Positions 12,505 through 26,562 of a DNA stretch of 64,000 bases are shown here, piece by piece; position 1 is the first letter of the stretch; the number at the start of each line of letters is the position of its first letter. This DNA comes from Auanema rhodensis (taxonomy: Eukaryota; Nematoda; Chromadorea; Rhabditida; Rhabditidae). Under the pieces are notes generated by a model, which saw only the letters and a program-made list of their open reading frames with translations, did no database searches and was not told where the DNA came from. The position numbers and the translations under genes are program-made. Where the stretch lies: positions 6,386,001-6,450,000 of the forward strand of contig OZ059895.1 of NCBI GenBank assembly GCA_964057225.1. The letters run 5' to 3'.

Positions 12505-12815
12505 ACCTTTTTCGCTCTCTCTTTCTCACACATAGAAAGATGAGGCAGGGAAGGTGCAAAGATAAAAGATATCGACATATAAAAGACAGGACGAAAGAGA
12601 AAAAGAAGAAAACAAATGAACAATTAAAACTGGAAAAGCCCGCAGAATTTCAAAGATATGAAAATTCGATAAAGTTTCAGGTGTATATAAAAGGTCGGCA
12701 AAGCGGACACAACTGGCTCAACTCTATTCAACTTTTCTATAAAGAGCAAGAACGAATAAAAACGCCTTTCTACCTAGACAAGATATGTTAGTGACAACCG
12801 GGACGTTGGTTGTAA

Positions 12816-13157
12816 AAGCAAAAAGCTTATCCAGTTTCAGCTGTCAGTGAAGCCTATTTCGGACATACTTGCAAACTTAAGGCTTCCAACTTTGTTATCC
12901 GTAATCATCTGCATATTATTCGATTTGTAGAAGTTTTTCTGTTTGGACAGGATTGCTTAGACAATTGAGAAGAGAAAAATGGCACAACGGAAACGCTGAG
13001 AGCAGAAAGATGTCCGTTTCGATTCAACAATGCTGATCGGCACGAAATGGAAGAAATCATTGCAAAGCCCATCCTGAAATCCACAAACTATGCATCATGT
13101 GCCAGAGAAATAGTAAAACTTGTGGACAAGATAGAAATGGAAAAAACAAATAAATGA
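12816..13157 (+). pseudogene. interrupted coding-like tract, possible relic gene or element
   Basis: One reading frame runs for 113 codons with a single in-frame TGA at 12966-12968. The first half includes HTCKLKASNFVIRNHLHIIR. The second includes RCPFRFNNADRHEMEEIIAK and SCAREIVKLVDKIEMEK. Composition is well balanced, unlike the repeat-derived frames around it, and local GC is raised. Further protein-like patches lie nearby at about 12670-12790 and 13231-13340. I cannot name the family. It could be a decayed transposable element or gene, or exons with an undetected intron. The interruption leaves no room for a normal-sized intron across the stop. Confidence 0.3.
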
Positions 13158-15225
13158 GTCACTTCATTGTTTATACTTGTTTTTCAAACATTATCTTTGA
13201 ATTAGTATAAGTGTATATGCAATTTCATCAATGGGAATGATGCAAGTAAAGCTCGGGCAATGCGGTAATGTTGAAAAATTGTGGAAAAGTCTGGAGCTCA
13301 TAAAGGAACACACTGCATCTATTCGACATTTCTTATTCTTTTTACACCATCGGCTTTTTTTTATCTCGCCTGCTCAATCGTTTGTGATTACTCTTACTTA
13401 CTTATTCAATGGCTTTCACTAATTTTGCCGTTAATATCAGAATGATCATAATGATGCTAGCATAATGATTGAAATTGAAATATAATCAGTCTCATTGGCC
13501 ATTTTTCTAATATCAAAAGTCAATATAATCAAAAAGATAAAATAGTCTACCCACAAAACAAAAGACTTTTTTTCTATTCTTCTTATAATATCTTGTAAAG
13601 TGACTAGAGTATCAATAGAATTAGAGATAAAACAAAATGAATGAAACAGAGATAAGTGCGCATAAAAATGCTAAAAAAAAACTTTTAATTGTACAAAACA
13701 GAAAAAAAAACATTTTATATCACAAGTGCTGAGCTATTTCACAATTTGGAATAGCGTGATACAGAAAACACCAATTGCAGTATGTGATCATATATGGCTA
13801 AGAAATAAAGAGAGGGAAAATGAAAACAATGCTGAGATAAACATAATGAATGATAGCCTCGTATTCTATTCCAGCATTTCTATTCATCTTTTACTATTAT
13901 TTCGGATATAGAAGTCCTACTGAGTGATTGAAATGGAGAGCTGGAATGGAGAGAGAAAAGAACCCTGACTTGAGGTAAAGGAACAACAAGTACGTACATT
14001 GAGGACACATGATCAACAGAACTATTTCTCTACTTCTTTGCTTTCATTTTCTTTCTCTATCCCGCTCTCTCTCAATTTTTCTCTTTAGTTCTGTTGTAGT
14101 TTTCACATTTGTCACTCTCGATTTTCTGTTTCTCTCACTGTATAATCCAGAAAGAAGTAATAGCTATTGAAAGATCTTGAAAAACGACACTATGATCATT
14201 TGAGACAAGTAACAAGCTTGTATAAACAGTGTAAAAAGCATGATCAACTTCAAAATCTTTTCAATTTGAATTAAGAAATGTCAACCATATTTTTCCGCTT
14301 TCACTTGCATTCTTCGCATTTTCACTGTTGTGCTATACTTTCAACACCTACGAAGCAGATTGATTAAGTCGTTGGAGGAATATGAAGCCTTTGAATGAAT
14401 ATGAATAGACGGCTGTCGCTCCCAATAAGCTCGCTAAAATTCTCGCTTCCGAAAAACGAAGTATTTTATAAAAACAGAACATATTGACCGTCATTCTATA
14501 TTTAACTCAATAAAGTTGATAATATAGCATTGTGGGTTGAAGACAAGCTTATTCAAATTTTTAGTAGTATAAGAATTTTAGAGGAAAATGAGAGTGAGAT
14601 ATATAAAGAGAAATAAAGGATAAACATACGACGTAAAGGAATAAAGCTAAAACTGTTCTGAACAGACTAAATATGGCTTATGCATGTATTTTCTGTTTTT
14701 GCTCTGTCAACTATAAAGATGCAAGGCAGGCAAGCATGTAAGCATAGGCTCTTCTTATATCCATATTATACTTACCCCCATCCTCTTCTTTAATAGAGAA
14801 AAAATAACGAAAAGTATATAAGGGAAGATGAAAAAAATATATAAAAGGCAGAAAATCCAGCTTAATCATTATATTCAAAAAATAGTAATCATATTGGCGG
14901 TTGACGGCAGCGGTAGTTGCCTTATGAGAAGAGAACACGAAAGGGAAAGAGACACGAAGATAGAAGAGGAACGAAAGAGAGAAAAGAAAGTAGGAATCTT
15001 TTTAGAGCCCATGGTATATGAAAGCAAGATTATGATTCATTTGAAAACAACACACACACACATACATACGCATACACACACACACACAGGACAATCCACA
15101 GGTGTTCTCATCAAGACAGAAATTATTTGCTAACCAGCCAACAAGTTCTGCTTACACCGCTCGCAGCCTTCATGCTTCTAACCCATAAACGAACGCAAAA
15201 AAAAAGAGGGAAAAGGATGGATGGA

Positions 15226-15297
15226 TAGAGAGAGAGAGAGAGGGAGAGAGAGAGAGAGAGAGGGAGAGAGAGAGGGAGAGAGGGAGAGAAAGAAGGG
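15226..15297. repeat. imperfect (GA)n repeat with GGGA interruptions
   Basis: GA units are punctuated by GGGAGA. All three frames on each strand give low-complexity products. Confidence 0.95.
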
Positions 15298-18200
15298 GAT
15301 ATACAACAGCCAGTCACAACATGAGAAAATAGCGAGAGCAATCAGTGGAAAAGCCTGTGTCAAACAAGTGTCTCTGCTTCCACCTGTGGGCATTCAGGTC
15401 CAAATTACTAGTCATAATAACAACTTCTTTCTGGGTACCAAATGAAAAATGGATTTCAACTGCAACAAACTCAACGTTAAGGATACGTAGAATCATTGTA
15501 CACCACGATACACAAATCATGTAATGTATAGTAAAAAGAAATGACGTTGATCAATCTTATGAAACAGAAGACAAAAAAAAAGAAAAGAGGAGTTTGAATC
15601 ATTTATTATTGGTATAATGACATATCCTTAAACTATATGATGATGTTAAGATTTATATTTATTCTATTGATATAAATCCTAAAATATATATTTTTTTGAA
15701 TGGTCATTACTTTCTATATTGGTTGAAAAGAAAAATTCTGAATAAATGCTATCTTTAGCATGGAATGAGATTGGCAAATAGATGTATTAGCAGTTCGAGA
15801 GAAATTGCAATTTCTGTGCTTGGCGGAAAATTATGTAAATTAGCTTGGCGAAGTTTGAACCTATAAAATTGGGAATAGAAGATAGAGAAAAACGAAAAAA
15901 AGAGAGAAATAGATAGAAGATGGTATGAAACTGAAAAGTCAAAAATCGTTTAGTTAGAAAATAATAATCATCATCATCAGCGTCAGTCATCTATTGTACA
16001 TAAACAAACGTGAATTAAGGCAACAATATATCTATTTACTATATCATATATATCATATATATATATATATACATATAGTAATTCAAAACATTAATATTTA
16101 CAGCACATATGAATAGTTTCAAAATATGAAAAGATGAAAAAAGAAAAAGATCAAGCTTTTTCTTGCACTGACAAGCACGGATATATTACCTTCACTGCTG
16201 CAGACTTCAGAAAAATGTAGTTAAAGAGGAAGAAACAAGGAAGGTTAGGAGGAAGAAAGAAAAGGAGAGAGAAGGAAAAACAAGGAGTAATATAGGGAGA
16301 GAGAGAACAGGAACAGAACCGCAACATAGAAATCTGATAGTTTGAGAAGTTGCAGAGATATGCAGAAAAAGCAGGTAATGATAGTCAAACAATTGAAAAA
16401 AAATAGAAACGAAAAGGAAATTTTAAAAAATAAGAAAAGAATTATTATGAGATTTCTCGTTTCAGTTGAAAAATGATGAAAAAAAAAGCCAAAAAAGAAC
16501 TGGAATATAAATAATACATTCAAGTCATTTGTACTTTTTAGGAAGAGGAAGATGAAGATAAGAGAGTAAGTAAAATCATACGCAGAAATGAGGTAGAAAA
16601 AAGAGAAAAATAAAAATGATGAATGAGATAGAGAAAAAAGATGAAAAGAGCAAAGAAGTATTAATAGCCTCGAAATCTCGACCACGTCCTCTACTTCTCT
16701 CTCTCTCCCCCCCCTTTCTCTCTCTCTCCTGTTTTTATTCATATTTCGTTATCCTGCAACTCTCTCATCGTAGTGACGTGCAGATTCATTAGGGATCGAT
16801 GAGATTTCAAAACGTTTAAATAAAACTTGCAATGTGTTTGTGTGTTTCGCAGTTGAAATTGGAATTAAAAGGCAATAAAGCTTCCTGAATTTTGGATCAA
16901 GCATTGAAGTTTTTTTAACACCTTAGCACCATACATAAATTCATTTAAACGTGCATTTCTCTCAGAATCAAAAAATAAAATTCCTGTTCATAATTTTAAA
17001 GTATTTCAAGTTTCAATTATTCATTCTTGTCCCAGTTCTTTCATTTTTCGACTCGCCAGGCTTCAAAAGAAAAATTTGCCAAAAGCTGAGACATATTGTT
17101 CTTCCATACTCGTCCTCCGTTCTCATCTATCGTCTCCTTTTTCTTCTTCCGGTCTTTTCCAAACTTGCAACTGCGAGAATCATGATAACAATATATATTG
17201 TGTCATGAAATTAGAAAGTCAACGAGAGGACGTGAAACCGGAGTAAATGTACTTGGAATATTGTACTAACAATGTTGAATCATGGGCTAATATTAATGAG
17301 ATCACTGCATGAAGGAGTTCTAAAATCGTTATTACTGAATATGACTGACCCAAAACCACATAAGATGCTTGACTGGTTAAATACAAGAAAATGGTCGTCA
17401 AATTTGGTAATAATAACCCTCAAGGTAATAATAGGTCTTCATTTGCTCTTATTGAACTCAAAGCCAGGATAGCTTAGAAGCAAAAACTACATTATGGACG
17501 TTATGAACACCTAATCAGATTGCGACAGAGCAAAAAAGAAATTTAATGGAAGAAATGCTGTAATTTCCGTTTTGTTCAAGAAAATTCGAAAAGTTTCACC
17601 ACGAAATAAGAAAGGCAATTCAAAATAATATAATTCGTTGATAATAAAACGAAAAACTGTGAGTCTCAAACGAAAATTTCAGAGTGTATTGCTTCTCATC
17701 ACGTGAAGCAAGTGGAAAAATTATCGTGTTTGTGGTATAGTATAGGTCAATCGTCAAGCTGATTTTTGTTTATATGTAAGAGTCAGGAAAATGATGGCTT
17801 GCTCAAGCTACTACCTCTCTCATGTTGACGAGACACATGATCTCAATCCAATGCGGTCATTATGATGAATACTTCGAAGAAAAAAAAAGGATTAGGATAA
17901 ATTGATTTAACGAAAAGAATTGAAATTAAAAGAATAATGGAACAAGAAAATGTAAAAGCTGTTGACAAGGATAAGCACAATTAATAAAATAAATAATTTT
18001 ATTGATTACATATTAATATGGGCCAAAACAAGCTTATATTTAAGAAAAATATGTGTATATATATAGATAGATATAGATATACATGACCACCAACAGCAAA
18101 TGGGGGATTGCTCTGAATATTATACGGAATAAGTCATGAGTGTTATCAGTTGACAAGCTCAATGATGGCAACTACAAAGCTTGGACAGCTCATTTATCGG

Positions 18201-21042
18201 AAAATTTGGGAGAGTAGAAGGGGATATATAGAGCGGGAAATTATGAAAGCCAATGAGATATAAAGAGAATGCAGGAGAATTGTAGATACAACATTTAAGA
18301 TTAGGAAACACTCCTCCAAGTTATTATTTCTAATACATGACGACGTGAAAGAGCACATTCGAATAAAAAAATTGTAAAAAAGGTGCTACATATCCGAAAA
18401 TGAATATATTGAAAAGCAAGTGAGTCGAGGCAAACAGAAAGTATGATTAAATATATAGAAACTGTATATCTCAATTCGGTATTTTTCCTCAATTGAGACT
18501 TTGGAAAAAAATTGTTCAAGTTATGATTCTGTTGTTAACATCTCGCCCTTTGAATAAAATCATAACATCTTGTGGCAAAAGCCATGAAAACATCCTGTTG
18601 AGAAGATGCCTGAATAGCTTTATTCAATCTACTGATCAAGCTAATCAACTACGCACAAGGTTTCTCGAATTAAGGAACACAAAAAGCAACGAGTATACAA
18701 ATACTAATGAGATGTCAAAAGAAACAAGTAGATTTGACTTGCACACACAGAAAGAATATGAATAAATCTCTGAGTAAAACGAGGGGTAAACCATGAAGGT
18801 CTCGTCTTTAGTTATCGTTTTTTTCTTGCTAGTAGCCAAAAGTTGTTCTGTTGGGGTTAACAAACAAATAAGAATAGTGAAATGAGGTTAAGAGGGAAAG
18901 TGAAGAACGGGAAATGAGCTGTCAATTGAAACATGAAAACGTTTACTGCTATTACTTTAAGGTTGCCTACGGCAACATACAATTTTGCGATCGAAATCTC
19001 GATTATGCAAGAAAAAGATGGTGATAGCATGAAATATATTGAAATATATTCATATGCACATATACGTGATCAATTTTCAGAACTCTTTGACGTAAAGTAA
19101 AATGAAGAAAGAAAGAAATAAGTGAAATGAAAACTGAACGTATACAATGACAACCAATGAAGGTTGGAAGGCGGCATTACGCACGTGTAGATGAGGTTGT
19201 CCTGAGAAATCTCGTTGACAACCAGGTATGGAATTGAAACAAGAGAGAAAGCATAACATGCCGAGAGAGAAATATTGGACAATGAAAATGAACTATATAT
19301 TCTAGAGCTCAAAAAAGCAAAAACAAAGGAAGAAAAAATGAAAAAATAGGCAAATACTCGTGTATTTCTCATTTATCCCATATTTTTGTGCTCTCTCATC
19401 CTCGCACGGCCTCTTGCAGTACACACTGAATATCCAGTTCGTTTTTTTTTCGTTTTTCTTTCCGAAAGAGAAGGTGAAAAGAGAGTCACAAATGAAATTC
19501 AGCTCAAAAGCTCAAATATGGATTTGATACTATAATTGACTGCAGTTTTTTTTTCTTTTTGTTAATATCAAACTAATGAATCCAGAACATTAAAATTCAT
19601 TCTTTACGATAAAGAGACCCATAGATATACTATGAGTATATCATAAAGAAAACAGAAAGAGAACAAATACATTTAATGATGGTAAGAAAATCGAAAACAA
19701 AAAATGTTATGAATAGTAAGGAGAAATAGAAATAAAATAAGACTTAGAGAATAAAGCAAACGAGCATCTTTTACAAGCATTTGTGAGCTTCGTAAGCCAA
19801 AATGAACAGATAAGGCTAGTATGGCTCTGTCGTGGCAGGAAGAGATAGATGGAGGAAACGAGACAGATACATGAAGCAGGTCTTGGCTCGAAAAACAGCC
19901 TGCCGGTCACAGCATGTCGGTCGGTTATGCCAGCAAGAGAAGTATTGTTAGCATTCATTTTAGAATAGAAAACGGCAGTCGATTCTTTTTTTTCCAAAAC
20001 GAGGGTTTAGCAAAAGAAGAAAACAAGAGAAATCTAGCGAGTTAAAGATTTTCCTCTATTAGCTTTACTTTCACATTAGAATCTTACAAACAATCAAAAA
20101 TCTCAACAGTTTATGAAGATACAAAGACAAGAGCAGAAAATGGAAGTGAATTCAATCAGTGCTCATGGTCAATGGCCCGACAAACAGAGCACACCAGAGA
20201 ATGCTGCAATTCAAGAAATTGAAATAGCTCATTGGAACATTCAGAAAAATTCCGGATGAAAGATTGGAATTCCATTTCTATAGATATAATGATTAAGACC
20301 AAGCGAAAAAGGGCTAATGAGAAAGAACTGCGCAAATCAGCACCGCTAATCAACGATATCATGAGAATTCATAGAAAATGGATATATTTAAAATAATATA
20401 ACAGATAGAACATAAAGAAGAATCAATTTTATAGAGAATAGAAATGAAAAGGGATAAAACCGATGAGAATAAGCCAAGAGCAGTGAGAAAAAGATTTAGA
20501 GAAAAAAAAAGAAATTTGAGAAAACGATAAAAATAAATTTTGTCTGTTAAGGAAGAAGGCTTTATTTATGAAACCAAAGCCGAATCTTGAACTATCATCA
20601 CCCTAACTTCCTTACGAGCAACATGTGGGCTTTTTTCTTCTTTAATTCATTTTTCTTCTAACTTCTATACTGCTATTTATCTAATTGAGGGGACGTCATG
20701 AACGCTACGGCATGAATGAAGCCTTAAGCAAGCATGAAACGATGATACAGAATTGATTCATTTGTCTTTCATCAAGAAAAATCGTTAGTTAGCTCATATT
20801 ACGAATTAATTTTGTATGTGATTCGATTTATTGACTTATAAAGATTTCTTAAACTATTCTGCAATCGTAACTAATCAAACGAGAAGCTTAGCGCGTATCG
20901 GCTACCGATGTACTTTCATACTTTTGTTTTTGAAGCAACTTCATCTGACTTCTCTTCATTACTAGTTGTTCAATAGTAGAACGATCCGGAACTGAGCTTC
21001 ACTCTCTCATCATCATTTTCGTACTTTTAATTACCAGTCATC

Positions 21043-21135
21043 ATGGTTCACATACTAGATGATTCTGTTTACATTTCCTCCAATAGCTGTAGATTGTCGG
21101 AAATTAAAGACTATATTGTTTTCCTTGGAGAATAG
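21043..21135 (+). CDS. candidate 30-codon small ORF after an acceptor-like site
   Basis: A pyrimidine-rich tract ending TTACCAG (AG at 21036-21037) is followed five bases later by an ATG. The frame gives MVHILDDSVY and continues with mixed composition to a TAG. The layout resembles a trans-spliced leader and a short coding exon. At this length chance is likely, and no homologue is recognised. Confidence 0.12.
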   Translation: MVHILDDSVYISSNSCRLSEIKDYIVFLGE

Positions 21136-22677
21136 CTAACTTGACTGCAATTTGAAACATGCATCCTCATATATATCTATCTATCTATATATACATATTT
21201 TTTTCTTCCTCTAGTTTTTCGTATTATTTGATAAGTAACAGATAAGCATTAAATCAAACTAACAGAACAGTAGGAAGATAGAAGACTGACAAAAAAACTG
21301 ATGAAAAAATAAAACAAATAAACTATAAGAAAAAGATGGGAAAGATGAAAATATAAAATGGCAATAGTAATAGATCGTAATAGTAGTCTATACTGCACTT
21401 TTAATAATATTTTCACAATAAAAAAAGTAAATGATCATATAAGGAAGAAGTAGAAGAAGATGACATATATGAAACTAAATATATAAATAAATTCCCTATG
21501 TACTCAGAAGTTTGTGATAATTAGTGTTGTCAACAGCTAAGCATTACTAAAAGCAGAATTAAAAGTACAGGAGCGCAATTCGATTCGTTATATTCTATGA
21601 GAAATTAATATAGATCTATTTTAACAAAAATTGAGTAAAAAACTTAATTATAGCTAATTTTAAGTTGGAGAAAAAGAGAAAAATTTTTATATTGAAATGC
21701 TCCTTCAATTACTTTCTCATTAGATTTGGCGTCAGCAATCGAATATATTTATATAGAATTATGCCTATGTACGCTTTTCAATGTTAAAAATTAAGGAAAA
21801 CTATGCACGGGGGAATATTTCTCATTTTCGCAATAAATCAATTTTGTATTTATATTTATTTTCCTAAATACAAAACAAATTTTTATATAACAATTCAATT
21901 TGTTCAAAAAGCTAGCTGGCTAACGTCATAAGAAAAAAACAGTTCATTACATTGAAATCAATGCAAATGAAGAACGAACCAAAGTAATGGGTTATAAATG
22001 TAACTGAAACATGACCACGTATACATAGAAAAATGAATAATTTTTAGCTTTTTCTATTTTTATTATATATATATATATATATATATATTTAGGTGAATAA
22101 TATTTCGCATAACTACGAGATAAATCAATTGGTTAAGACAGAAAGAAATATGATGACGTTCGATATGTGCAATCGTCAAAAGCCTATACTTGGTTCAGAA
22201 ATACATGCTCAGATCAATCACAAGTAAAATACAACATTGAGAAAATGGAAAGAGATGGAAAAAGAGAAAAAGAAAAAAGAAATTTGAAGATTAACATATG
22301 CAAATGTACAGATGAGACTAGGATGTAAATACATATCCCACACATTTCAATATATATATTAATACATTGGGGTATAGAATATAAGAGAAAAAAATGAAAG
22401 TTCGTGAAAACTAATGCAATAAGTAGAGAAAAAAAGAAATATATTTTAGCCGGATGAAGTAGCAGCAAAACGGATTTGGAGCTTTTCTTAGATCTCGACG
22501 AATTTTCTAAAAAGGCTAAGAGTGAGCTCACGGACTTTATATATGTGTACGTATGTATGACTGCAAAGATGAGGGGGAATAAGGATGTGGCAAAGATTGA
22601 GTGTGAGAGAGGCCCAGAAGTGAGGAAAGACTGGAAGATGAGGGTGGAGTAGATGTAGAGAACTTTGAGAGAGGAAA

Positions 22678-22707
<30 letters not shown>
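22678..22707. repeat. (GAAA)n tetranucleotide repeat
   Basis: About seven GAAA units lie in a polypurine stretch. Confidence 0.95.
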
Positions 22708-22708
<1 letters not shown>

Positions 22709-24637
22709 GCGGTATAGATATTTGAATGAAAGCATATGAGGTAGATGCATGGTTAGATGTTTATTTTATATTTTCATTCCCGCTCGTATACAGCTGATGA
22801 TGACATAAGAAGACAAGTGACACGAGATAACCAGGAGAAAGCGACTATATTAGCTGAGAACAAAACTAAGAAGCTAAAACTAGAGTTGGAAAAAAAGATT
22901 TCATGATGACACAAGGAAGAAATGTGAGACAGCAAGCAAGAATGATAGAGACAAACAGAACTGAGTTGGGAGTTGAGAGAGAGAGAGAAATTTTGTCTGA
23001 GTATGTTATCGATAGCTAAATCTCATAATAAATGTAAAGAAGTGTTAATGTCAGTTAGAATCATAGGGCATAGCTCGTGCTCACTTTAGCAAGACAACTC
23101 TTAGTTTTATGAATAACAAGAGTGTAGTGAATTCGTAGAATATTACTTTGAATACACCTGACATACATCGCTGTCATAGATGTTCCAGGCTACAGATATG
23201 CAATGTAGAGCCTCACAAATGATAATCAGTGCAAGCTACGGATGATTTGCGAAAAAAGGGTATACGAGATGTGTTATAGGATAGGAACGATGTTAACAAC
23301 ATGAACAGCAGAAAGTTTGATGACTGCAACATGAAATCGCCCAAACTCGCCGGCGACAGAAGTATGAACGAGAAAGAAGGAGAATAAGAACGGAAGGCTA
23401 GGTAGGAAGCGAAAGATATGAGCAGACAGACAGCAAAGCATAGAGACGGATATACAAAGAGGGAAGCGGAAAAGAGAAAATGACATAAATTTTTCTTGTT
23501 TAATCCATTCAATTTTATGGCACAAAAAGTTTCCAAGCCTGTGCCAGAATGACAAATGGCAAAACTCAATGATGAAAATAGCGACCTAGCAAACAATTGG
23601 AATTTGTTAGTTTCAAGTAATCGACCATCTGATGTACAAACATTTGTTGAAATTTAGTCAGTATTCGAGACTTTTCTTGTTAATAAACTTAGATGCTCAC
23701 TAGAAATAAAATATATAAAGAGATGGAAATGGGACATAGAGAAGAAGGAAGAGAAAAAAGATGAAGAGAAGGAGGAGGCAGGCAATGTTGCTAGAGCAAA
23801 CGAGTAAGATATGACCAGGTTTGCTCTCCTGGTTTGTTACACTATTTCATTTTGTTCAGATAGTCTGGCCAAACTCTAGTTCACTTTTAATCCTACTTGA
23901 TCTCTTGAAGTCAGCTTGCTCTCTGAATTACATCTTGATTTTTCTCCTAAAAAAGGCGACGTTTGGTCGCGAAGTTGGAAGAAGATATGCAGTAGTGACT
24001 CTCGCAGAACCAGAGTTTAGAGAAGGGAAGTGAGAACAGACACGATATGCTTAAACTCCATTGAACTGAGAAGACTGAGAAGAATGAAAAGAGAAAAGGA
24101 GATGGAGACAAAAAGAAAATGAGAGAAATGGATCCTTATTTGGATCATTGGAATTAAAAAGCCGACGAAACACAATGATACAAAAGCTGAATTTGGCGGA
24201 CGAAATATGAAAACTAAAATAGAAAATCTGAGAAAATCATAGAGAGCTAGATAAATACAAATTAATGGAAACAGAAAAATGTATTATAATATATGCATGA
24301 ATATTTACTTGATGTTGGTCATCACATATGGTCATTATGTGAAGGACTAGTGAACCAAAATAATTTCAAAACACAGAATAGGTAATTGCATAGAATGTGA
24401 GAAATAGTTAAAGCTCAAAAAGAAAATCAAAAATTCACGGATAAAATTGAATGAAATAAACAAGAAAAATTAAGGAACAAAAAAAATGACCGTTTTTTTA
24501 AAGAGCCATAGCTTCAACTATTATGCATTTCAGATATTAAATAAATGATTAAAAACAAAGAACAAAGACAAATATCAAGAGAAAAAGGTGAAAATTTCCT
24601 GATTCAGAAGTCGACTGTCTTGCTTTCATCAATTGTC

Positions 24638-24790
24638 TCAATCATCCCGCTTGGCATATGACCCGCATCCTATACTTTGACTCAAAAGAGATATGACGGC
24701 ATTATACGGCCCCCAAGCGGAAGCAGTTCGCTTAAAATGATTATTGGCCTCGTTCGAAAGAGAAAAGAACTTGACGAAAATGAAAAATAA
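24638..24790 (-). other. GC-elevated coding-like tract, unrecognised
   Basis: A 51-codon frame runs from a stop at 24791-24793 to a TGA at 24638-24640. It reads with balanced composition, including KRTASAWGPYNAVISLLSQ and GCGSYAKRDD. There is no start codon at its beginning and no clean acceptor. GC is raised over about 24600-24760. An 8-bp inverted repeat (CCGCTTGG at 24647, CCAAGCGG at 24713) lies inside it. It may be a dispersed-repeat copy, an exon relic, or a conserved non-coding element with a fortuitous frame. Confidence 0.2.
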
Positions 24791-26562
24791 TCAAAATATT
24801 TGCTTAACATCATCTATTTCATTATTTCATTCCTTGTTTCTGTTTCCATTATCTTCTCGCTCTATCCAGTTCATTTCCTGATTCTTCTTGCATTAACCGG
24901 GTATAGAGATGCTGCAGCACACCCATAGTAGGATCTATGTGAGCAGGGGCCATAACGATAATTAGAAATTGAGAAGCTGAATAGCTAGGTCCACATCACG
25001 AAAGGAGAAAAAGATATTCCGGTGGTAACCGAAAGCAGTAGCAGCTTAGCACTACTGTTCGCCCTCGTTTCTCATTCTCCATCGTATCTTCAGTACTTGT
25101 ACCAAAAGAGAAGAACTTCGCCATATATAAAAAATGGCAAAAATAGCGAAAGCGAAGAAATGAATAGAAGTCAAGAAAACTTCAGTATACTAAGCAAATG
25201 TGTCCGCTCTCCTTGATGAAAATGAGAAGAGGGCAGACAGACGAAAACGTATATTGAATTGAAATGAAATGAACGTAACGAAAGTCAGTTAAAATAGGAG
25301 TAGACGTTAGGCAACAACTTGGAACAGCCAAAGGGTTTGAGAACTAGGAGTATGCGACTACTGGCTAGCAGAATGATGGGGCTTCAAATAGAAGGCGGAG
25401 CGGAGACGAATAGGAAGGATGGATATGGGCTGCCAATGTACGCCACAAAACACACACATATATTTTTTTTCTCGAGCATAGTTATAGTTATAAAGATTAA
25501 GCATGATTTATTGGTTGTTTTACTGTTTCCAATGAATGCCATGTTTGAACTGACGCTGTCGATTGTAGAAAACATAACTCATTAAGATGATAGTAAGGGA
25601 AAATGGATTATTGAGGATGATAAGAAAGGAGAAAAAACTTGAGAGGGGTTAAACAATATCAAAGACAGCCAACATATTATTGTTCTAGGCGACCCGAATT
25701 GAATAACGTCCGCAGGCAATTTGCAGAATTATAGGAAGGAAAACAAAAAACCGAAAATGAGAGATAGAGATACGAAATATTGAAGAAAAAATGAGCCAAA
25801 CTAGTGCGTATAGCCATAGCATGTGAAGTGAATAGAATTGGAAGAAGCAGCTTGTTCAGAGGTCAACCGTAGCAATAACGCAAATAACTGCAACACAGAA
25901 ATAGCAGCAAAAGAAAGACTAAGTATTTGGGAAAAAAAAGTAACATTTACTTAACAATATCAAAGTGAATTTCATTCGAATTATCCTCAATTAAATCTTA
26001 TCATGTGAGAAAGTGATCATCTCCACTTAGTTAGATCATGTTGCAAAGCACATACGTTTTCAATTATCGGTTATATAGCTTAGTATATGAGATATTCACT
26101 ATAAAGCTATTTATAGATAATATTAATCTATATATAGTATTCTATATATGCATTCATAATATGTGATAGATTTATAAGAAAAGTAGTAGAGAAAAAATAG
26201 GAGAGTCCAACATCGAAACGAGAGTATCTGGTCTACATATAAACAAACAACAATTGAAAGTCAGAGAGAAAAACAGAGTAATTGCTTGTTAAATAATTAT
26301 TTAAAGCAATAGTTAATTATATTATATTTTGTTTTAATGAAGTCCACTAGGAGATCAACTCCCACATTTGATTTTTGTCAAGTTGGAAAATTTTCTTATT
26401 CATTATAACAAGCCCACGTAAAATCAATTGAAATAAGTCCAATACAATTATACCCTTTTGTATGAATTAGGTATTTAAATATTAGTTTTGTTTTTTTTGA
26501 TTAGAATTAAGTATCAAAATGTGATTAGACTACATTTTAGAATAATTCAAAAAGTAGCGCAC

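Larger units (their letters stand above)
13425..24637. other. AT- and purine-rich desert between the two ectodomain modules
   Basis: No exon with domain similarity was found. The plus strand is strongly purine-rich over long parts (for example 16200-16660 and 19700-20060), and this creates many spurious Phe/Ser/Leu-rich minus-strand frames, including those at 16245-16742 and 22214-22750. It contains a CA run near 15058-15088, a GA block at 15226-15297, a TA run at 22064-22089 and GAAA units at 22678-22707. If modules A and B belong to one gene, this is intron. Confidence 0.55.

Noticed and set aside
12162-12623. 153-codon minus frame
   Set aside because: Held open by the CT repeat (poly Arg-Glu) and AT-rich flanks; no recognisable product.
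16245-16742. 165-codon minus frame
   Set aside because: Low-complexity Phe/Leu/Ser product of polypurine sequence; no domain.
18493-18765. 90-codon plus frame with balanced composition
   Set aside because: No domain, no acceptor or donor, and an antisense frame of similar length overlaps; nothing distinguishes it from chance.
18961-18977. GTTGCC-TAC-GGCAAC hairpin
   Set aside because: A six-base stem in isolation, with no flanking gene or structure; expected by chance in 64 kb.
22214-22750. 178-codon minus frame, the longest besides module A
   Set aside because: Lies opposite purine-rich DNA including GAAA repeats; composition matches repeat-driven openness rather than a protein family.
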